A stretch of DNA of 56,200 bases from an uncultured Bacteroidota bacterium (GTDB lineage Bacteria; Bacteroidota; Bacteroidia; Chitinophagales; Chitinophagaceae): contig CAIYPC010000717.1 in the NCBI GenBank assembly GCA_903927975.1, positions 1 through 56,200 on the forward strand, read 5' to 3'. This document shows positions 52,574 to 56,200 of the stretch, piece by piece. Numbering within the stretch: the first letter of the stretch is position 1; the number at the start of each line of letters is the position of its first letter. Under the pieces are notes generated by a model. It was given only the letters and a program-made list of their open reading frames with translations, made no database searches and was not told the DNA's origin. A program made the position numbers and the translations under genes.

Positions 52574-52655
52574 AAACGCTGCATACAAATTTAATTTTTA
52601 TTTTTGCTAACATAATAATTTGTGAAAGGAGGAAGTGGGTAATGGCAACTTCCTC
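52574..52655 (+). promoter_or_regulatory. Duplicated 42-nt block plus hairpin before outer-membrane barrel 2
   Basis: The second copy of the block (52574-52615) contains TATTTTTG (52599-52606), a match to TAnnTTTG. A perfect 8-bp hairpin follows (GAGGAAGT 52629-52636 with ACTTCCTC 52648-52655). Its stem sequence differs from that of copy 1 but pairing is kept. Confidence 0.55.
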
Positions 52656-52691
52656 TTTGTATTTACATTCGCCTCAACAAAACTTTATCGC

Positions 52692-53366
52692 ATGAAAAAG
52701 AAAATTTTATTATTTACAGCAAGTTTACTCATCGTTTGTTTTCTTCAATCTAGTGCTCAGATTACCAAAGGAAGTGTTTTTTTAGGAGGTCAAATTGGCT
52801 TTAACTCGCAAACAACAACTTCCACCATTGTGGGAATGTCGCCGCAAAAGAATAACGGTTTTTATATTTCTCCTGCAATTGGATTTGCAATGAAGGATAA
52901 TCTTGTTATCGGATTTGATGTGACTTACTCACACTCGTATAACACCAATAATTCGATTAATTATCCTTATGATCAAACAAATAATATGTTTGGTGCTGGT
53001 GTTTTTTTAAGGCGCTATATTCCATTAGGCAAAGGCTTTTATGTGTTTGGCCAAGGGCGTTTGGGCGGTTCATCTAACACTGGTAAAATAAATCAAAATG
53101 CTGTAAATCTTTCGGATGACATTAAAGGATACTCATTTGATCTTGGTTTTTATCCTGGCATTTCATATCAAATAAGCAAAAGGCTTCAATTGGAAACGGG
53201 GTTTAATAATCTTTTTGATATTTCGTATCAGCACAGTACCGACACTCAAGCCAACACTTATAGTTCTGATGTTACTAAATCAACGACAAATAGTTTTTCT
53301 GCATCAACAAGCATTAGCAATCTAGCTTCTTTTACGCTTGGATTAAGACTGTTATTGACCAAATAG
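52692..53366 (+). CDS. Outer-membrane beta-barrel protein, paralogue 2
   Basis: 224 residues from the ATG at 52692 (an earlier in-frame start would lie in the leader hairpin). Signal peptide (MKKKILLFTASLLIVCFLQS), then strand repeats with GFYISPAIGFAMKDNLVIGF, RRYIPLGKGFYVFGQGRLGG and a terminal strand SFTLGLRLLLTK ending in hydrophobic residues as for BAM substrates. Tandem duplicate of the preceding gene, with considerable divergence. Confidence 0.85.
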   Translation: MKKKILLFTASLLIVCFLQSSAQITKGSVFLGGQIGFNSQTTTSTIVGMSPQKNNGFYISPAIGFAMKDNLVIGFDVTYSHSYNTNNSINYPYDQTNNMFGAGVFLRRYIPLGKGFYVFGQGRLGGSSNTGKINQNAVNLSDDIKGYSFDLGFYPGISYQISKRLQLETGFNNLFDISYQHSTDTQANTYSSDVTKSTTNSFSASTSISNLASFTLGLRLLLTK

Positions 53367-53435
53367 AAATGATTAAAAGCATAATAATTTTTCACATTGA
53401 TTTATAACCATTGAACCCTATCTTTCTTTAACTTT

Positions 53436-53484
53436 AAAAGCAGCTTTCAATGCTATAATCTGTATTTGAAAGCTGCTTTTTAAA
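53436..53484 (+). terminator. Hairpin terminator after barrel 2
   Basis: AAAAGCAGCTTTCAA (53436-53450) is exactly complementary to TTGAAAGCTGCTTTT (53466-53480), with a 15-nt loop; the stem ends in a T/A run that would serve either strand. Confidence 0.8.
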
Positions 53485-53523
53485 CTTTCCCTTATCCATG
53501 AAGTCAAACCGAAAATTTTGTGA

Positions 53524-54993
53524 ATGGTCGTTACCAATCAGTTGAAAAATCAACATCTAACGTGGCGTGCAGGCTTCGGTCCAAGAGCAGATGAATTGAA
53601 TCAGCTCGCTTCCCAATCACAAAAAAATCTGCTCAAAACTCTTTTCAAAAATTCTTCCAAATCTCCACAATACATTGATGTAGCAAACAACGAACTGAAA
53701 GGTTTGATGATGGGCGCTAATGAAATGGATAAATTGAAAAAGGGTGATCTTTCGGCCGATCAAAAAAAACAGCTCCGCAAAGATTCCCAGCGTGATATCA
53801 AAAGTCTCAATCTCGCATGGTTGAATGAAATGGTCCAAAGTGATGCCCAGCTTCGTGAAAAAATGAGCCTGTTCTGGCATGGTCACTTCGCATCTCGAAA
53901 TGTCAATATTTTTTATCAGCAATTATTATTGGACAGCATCAGAAAAAATGCGCTTGGTAATTTTGCCGATCTGTTGCGCGAAGTGAGCAAGAGCGCCGCA
54001 ATGATAAATTTCCTCAACAACAATCAAAATAAAAAAGATCACCCGAATGAAAATTTTGCCCGCGAAGTGATGGAGCTTTTCACCATGGGCCGCGGCAATT
54101 ATTCTGAAGATGATGTGAAAGAAGCGGCACGATCTTTTACAGGTTGGGGCGCAGATTTGCAGGGCGAATTTGTGTTCAGACAAAAACAACATGATAATGG
54201 CGACAAAACATTGCTTGGCAAAACAGGAAATTTTGATGGTGATGATGTACTGAATATTTTGTTGCAACAAAAAGAAACGGCGCATTTCATTTCAAAAAAA
54301 ATATATCGCTTTTTAGTGAATGATGATGTGGATGAACAAAAAGCAGCATGGCTCGGCAATCGTTTCTATCAAAGCAATTATGATATAAAATCTTTGCTGG
54401 AAGATATTTTTAGCAGCGAATGGTTTTATGCTGAAAAAAATGTTGGCGCAAGAATTAAATCGCCGGTTGAATTGATAGTGGGCATCCGCAGAATGTTGCC
54501 TATGAAAATTGACAATGAAGAATCGCAATTGACAGTTCAAGCTGTGCTCGGACAATTGTTGTTTTATCCGCCTAATGTTGCAGGCTGGCCTGGCGGAACT
54601 AATTGGATCGATAGTTCGTCATTAATGTTCCGCTTGCGCATTCCACAAATTATTTATGCGGCTGATGAATTTGAAATGAAACCAAAAGATGATGATGATG
54701 TGATGATGGGCAGAAAAGAAATTAATGAAAACGCATTTAAAATAAAGGGGCTTGGAAAAGTAAAAGGCGGACAGATGATAAGGGCAGAAATTTTCTGGAA
54801 TGATTATTTGAAAGAATTTGAATCAGTGCCAAAAGAAAACCTGATCACTGAATTAGGCAAAACCATTCTGCAAACGCCTTCAGGAATAAGCGATGAAACA
54901 TTGAAAAAATATATTGACGCAAGCGGAAGGGAATATTTTATAAAAACAGCAACCATTCAATTGATGAGCACACCGGAATATCAATTGTGCTGA
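53524..54993 (+). CDS. DUF1800 domain-containing protein
   Basis: 489 residues of DUF1800, commonly paired with a DUF1501 gene, as here. Signature pieces are WRAGFGP near the start, MSLFWHGHFAS, NFAREVMELFTMGRGNYSE, EAARSFTGW and the C-terminal PPNVAGWPGG. No signal peptide is obvious. Function is unknown; the pair is often described as hypothetical export-related or catabolic. A word repeat begins directly after the stop codon, then DUF1501 follows. Confidence 0.93.
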   Translation: MVVTNQLKNQHLTWRAGFGPRADELNQLASQSQKNLLKTLFKNSSKSPQYIDVANNELKGLMMGANEMDKLKKGDLSADQKKQLRKDSQRDIKSLNLAWLNEMVQSDAQLREKMSLFWHGHFASRNVNIFYQQLLLDSIRKNALGNFADLLREVSKSAAMINFLNNNQNKKDHPNENFAREVMELFTMGRGNYSEDDVKEAARSFTGWGADLQGEFVFRQKQHDNGDKTLLGKTGNFDGDDVLNILLQQKETAHFISKKIYRFLVNDDVDEQKAAWLGNRFYQSNYDIKSLLEDIFSSEWFYAEKNVGARIKSPVELIVGIRRMLPMKIDNEESQLTVQAVLGQLLFYPPNVAGWPGGTNWIDSSSLMFRLRIPQIIYAADEFEMKPKDDDDVMMGRKEINENAFKIKGLGKVKGGQMIRAEIFWNDYLKEFESVPKENLITELGKTILQTPSGISDETLKKYIDASGREYFIKTATIQLMSTPEYQLC

Positions 54994-55025
54994 GGATGGT
55001 CGATGGGAGATGATGGATGGCCGAC
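54994..55025 (+). repeat. GGTCGATGG-type word repeat after the DUF1800 stop codon
   Basis: These 32 bases match positions 3-34 of the amidohydrolase copy (from 42194) at 25 of 32. The repeat begins at the first base after the TGA and sits between two genes of an apparent operon. Confidence 0.7.
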
Positions 55026-55063
55026 TGTCGAAATTGTGAGGTTCATTTAAATTAGAAAGAAAC

Positions 55064-56200
55064 ATGTTAATTAAGCGCAAACAATTCATACAACTTGGCT
55101 CACTGGCCACAACATCATTGATGCTGCCAAAATTTTTGAAAGCATTTGAGCGGCCGATGATGGTGCCTCAAGGAAATAAAGTTGTTGTAGTGCTGCAAAT
55201 GAGCGGTGGCAATGATGGATTGAACACGGTCATCCCTGTTCGCAATGATATTTATTATCAAGCAAGACCAAAGCTGGGCATTGAAAAAGAGAAAACATTA
55301 TCAATAACAGATGAAGCGGCGCTTCATCCTTCATTAATAGGTTTTAAGGAATTGTTTGATGACGGAAGTTTAGGGATCATGAACAGCGTTGGTTATCCAA
55401 ATCCCGATCGCTCTCATTTTCGCAGCATGGATATTTGGCAGACTGCAAGTGACAGCAATCATTACGCATATACGGGATGGTTAGGAAGATATCTGGATGC
55501 ACAATGTCAGGGCTGTGATAAGCCAACGCAGGCTTTAGAAATTGATGATGTGCTGAGTCTTGCATTGAAAGGTGATAAAATAAAAGGCATTGCACTGAAA
55601 GATCCAAATCGATTATACAATACAAGTCATCAAAAATATTTTAAAGATATTATGGCTGATCATAAAGATTCGTCTAATGAACAGCCTGTGGATTATCTAT
55701 ATAAAACAATGGCTGAAACATTATCAAGCGCCGATTATATCTATCAGCAAAGCAAGTTGCGACCAACATCTTCCGAATACCCTAAAACTGGTCTTGGCAA
55801 AAGTTTGCAGACAATTGCTTCGCTGATTTTTTCCGAAATCAATACAAAAGTTTATTATGTTTCACTGGGGAGTTTTGATACGCACGTGAACCAACAAAAT
55901 GAACAACAGCGATTGTTCACAGAAATGAGCGATGCAGTGAAAGCATTTGTGGCAGACTTAAAAACCAACAATCGCTTTCAAGACGTATTGATGATGACTT
56001 TTTCTGAATTTGGAAGAAGGGTTTCTCAAAATGCAAGCGGCGGCACGGATCATGGAACTGCCAATAATATGTTTTTAGTGAGTGGTGGATTAAAACAAAA
56101 AGGATTGATTAATGAAATGCCCGATTTGAATGATCTGAACGAAGGCGATCTGAAATATAAAATTGATTTTAAAGATGTGTATGCAACTGTTTTGAACAAA
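55064..56200 (+). CDS. DUF1501 domain-containing protein (3' end outside window)
   Basis: Frame open from the ATG at 55064 to the last base (379 codons visible). The N-terminus MLIKRKQFIQLGSLATTSLM looks like a Tat-type leader with a single Arg-Lys pair, so export by Tat is uncertain. DUF1501 features follow: VVVLQMSGGNDGLNTVIPVR, NPDRSHFRSMDIWQTA, VYYVSLGSFDTHVNQQNE and FSEFGRRVSQNASGGTDHG with likely metal-binding Asp/His residues of a sulfatase/alkaline-phosphatase-like fold. Partner of the preceding DUF1800 gene. Confidence 0.93.
   Translation, partial: MLIKRKQFIQLGSLATTSLMLPKFLKAFERPMMVPQGNKVVVVLQMSGGNDGLNTVIPVRNDIYYQARPKLGIEKEKTLSITDEAALHPSLIGFKELFDDGSLGIMNSVGYPNPDRSHFRSMDIWQTASDSNHYAYTGWLGRYLDAQCQGCDKPTQALEIDDVLSLALKGDKIKGIALKDPNRLYNTSHQKYFKDIMADHKDSSNEQPVDYLYKTMAETLSSADYIYQQSKLRPTSSEYPKTGLGKSLQTIASLIFSEINTKVYYVSLGSFDTHVNQQNEQQRLFTEMSDAVKAFVADLKTNNRFQDVLMMTFSEFGRRVSQNASGGTDHGTANNMFLVSGGLKQKGLINEMPDLNDLNEGDLKYKIDFKDVYATVLNK

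Noticed and set aside
1..56200. tRNA, rRNA, CRISPR arrays, insertion sequences, integrases or prophage genes
   Set aside because: Looked for on both strands by T-loop words, repeat-spacer regularity and transposase-like proteins; none could be supported.

Overview
This window is a gene-dense, AT-rich stretch of a Bacteroidota chromosome, most likely family Chitinophagaceae. The evidence is the gene set, promoter -7 boxes of the Bacteroidota form TAnnTTTG, the absence of convincing Shine-Dalgarno sites, and a short CarB. I see no rRNA, tRNA, CRISPR array, insertion sequence, prophage or integrative element. Almost everything is housekeeping or envelope biology.

Layout. 1-4.3 kb: the 3' part of an RND efflux permease gene followed by its lipoprotein adaptor. 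4.5-5.6 kb: tryptophan 2,3-dioxygenase. 5.8-12.0 kb: the rod-shape cluster mreB-mreC-mreD-PBP2-rodA. 12.1-16.2 kb: a metallo-beta-lactamase-fold hydrolase, a DinB-like protein and carB. 17-21 kb: an M23 peptidase, a peroxiredoxin, an NlpC/P60-like protein and birA. 21-24.3 kb: rsfS, ftsH and a LUD-domain gene. 24.4-27.6 kb: a hicB-hicA toxin-antitoxin pair, an LpxH-like hydrolase, an exported protein and a MscS channel. 27.7-33.4 kb: a MerR regulator, a second M23 peptidase, alaS and an M28 peptidase. 33.5-37.4 kb: a double-PDZ protein, gatB and a TlpA-like lipoprotein. 37.6-44.8 kb: an aspartyl-protease-like lipoprotein, an MMPL/RND exporter, recO, an amidohydrolase, prfA and a conserved small protein. 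45-49.8 kb: a candidate small RNA, then vanZ, anti-sigma, ECF sigma, gcvH, a cyclophilin and small genes. 49.9-56.2 kb: serS, a Uma2-family protein, two tandem outer-membrane barrels and a DUF1800/DUF1501 pair that runs off the end.

The most unusual content is between and inside genes. At least a dozen short elements, each built from simple repeated words and often arranged as an inverted repeat, sit directly after stop codons or between genes of one operon. One word (GGTCGATGG-like) also occurs inside two enzyme genes, kynA and the amidohydrolase. There it is translated in two different reading frames and seems to add peptide to the proteins. Another word (CCCCTTTAGGGG-like) ends exactly at the start codon of two neighbouring genes.

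A second notable object is an otherwise gene-free interval near 45.1 kb. It carries a near-consensus sigma-54 promoter followed by a two-hairpin transcript of about 94 nt ending in an intrinsic terminator, which looks like a sigma-54-dependent small RNA. A third is the pair of outer-membrane barrel genes at 51.9-53.4 kb, each preceded by the same 42-nt block and a hairpin whose stem differs in sequence but is preserved in form.
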